Shown here: piece by piece, positions 5,317 through 5,539 of the stretch
Numbering within the stretch: position 1 is the first letter of the stretch
Layout: every line of letters begins with the position of its first letter
NCBI GenBank assembly: GCA_937928335.1
Contig: CALFWN010000070.1
Coordinates: 1-5,539, forward strand
Reading direction: 5' to 3'
DNA length: 5,539 nt
Source: an uncultured Litoreibacter sp.
GTDB taxonomy: Bacteria; Pseudomonadota; Alphaproteobacteria; Rhodobacterales; Rhodobacteraceae
The notes under the pieces: model-generated
The model's input: the letters and a program-made list of their open reading frames with translations, nothing else
Told to the model about the DNA's origin: nothing
Databases searched by the model: none
Position numbers and translations under genes: made by a program

Positions 5317-5539
5317 ATTGCAGCCTTACAATGCCATGTTTATGTTTCTTCTGTTATTCAAAGATATCATTGCAATAGCAAAGAGGATTCGACTCTAGAT
5401 CATTAAAGTTTTTATTACAATAGGGAAAAATAGGATATACAAATAGAGAATACGAATAGATATTCATAAATGTAATAGTTAAAAAAAGGTTCATTTAATT
5501 ATTCTTGTAATAAGAAAGACATTCACTCGAAATGGAGTT

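Larger units (their letters stand above)
5153..5539. other. AT-rich foreign segment with no recognisable gene, running off the window
   Basis: The sequence changes character right after the DctP break. Hand counts of G+C per 60-base line are 20/60 (5221-5280), 29/60 (5281-5340), 19/60 (5341-5400), 14/60 (5401-5460) and 11/60 (5461-5520), against 43/60 at 4501-4560 in the oxidoreductase gene. No ORF of useful length exists in any frame. Within 5153-5210 there is a gene-start-like string, AGGAG-TTCAAA-ATG CGC CCG TGA, which gives only three codons. The segment could be one end of an insertion sequence or genomic island, a decayed plasmid or phage region, or an assembly chimera. No terminal inverted repeat or target duplication can be tested because the other end lies outside. 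Confidence 0.55.

Noticed and set aside
5340..5539. CRISPR array or tandem repeat in the AT-rich tract
   Set aside because: Only short A/T-rich similarities such as GAATA and ATAGA occur; there is no regularly spaced repeat unit.

Overview
The GC-rich part of this window (positions 1 to about 5150) looks like the chromosome or a large replicon of an alphaproteobacterium, most likely Rhodobacterales (Roseobacter/Paracoccus relatives). I infer this from the strong G/C third-position bias, from protein sequences typical of that group (TauC-like permease, single-chain iron-sulfur serine dehydratase, two-domain SnoaL-like 'ester cyclase', DadA-like oxidoreductase, TRAP DctP), and from a GGGGATATTT-type gene-end element of a kind I associate with that order. 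No database was searched.

Layout: (1) positions 1-711 hold the 3' part of a taurine-type ABC permease gene (tauC-like), entering from the left edge and closed by a good hairpin terminator at 736-776. (2) sdaA (795-2195, +) encodes a complete L-serine dehydratase with all three cluster cysteines and a C-terminal cysteine. (3) A 203-bp spacer between convergent genes (2196-2398) carries a long inverted repeat placed to stop transcription from both sides. (4) A two-domain SnoaL/NTF2-like protein lies on the minus strand (2399-3382). It is preceded by a 35-codon ORF with a good ribosome binding site that overlaps its ATG as ATGA. (5) After a short divergent region comes a DadA-like FAD amino-acid dehydrogenase (3608-4858, +), followed 42 bp later by the start of a TRAP-transporter solute-binding protein gene (4901 onward).

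The TRAP gene breaks at codon 84 or 85 (about 5153). There the sequence turns into AT-rich DNA (down to about 18-23% G+C) that runs to the right edge, has no recognisable gene and does not continue the TRAP operon. This is the most striking feature of the window. It looks like an insertion, rearrangement or assembly junction that has destroyed the uptake gene partnered with the oxidoreductase.

As a working picture, these genes fit a nitrogen/carbon scavenging neighbourhood: taurine uptake, serine deamination to pyruvate, and uptake plus FAD-dependent oxidation of an amino acid or imino acid. The terminators and gene orientations indicate at least three separate transcription units rather than one pathway. 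I found no CRISPR array, tRNA, rRNA or recognisable defence system.
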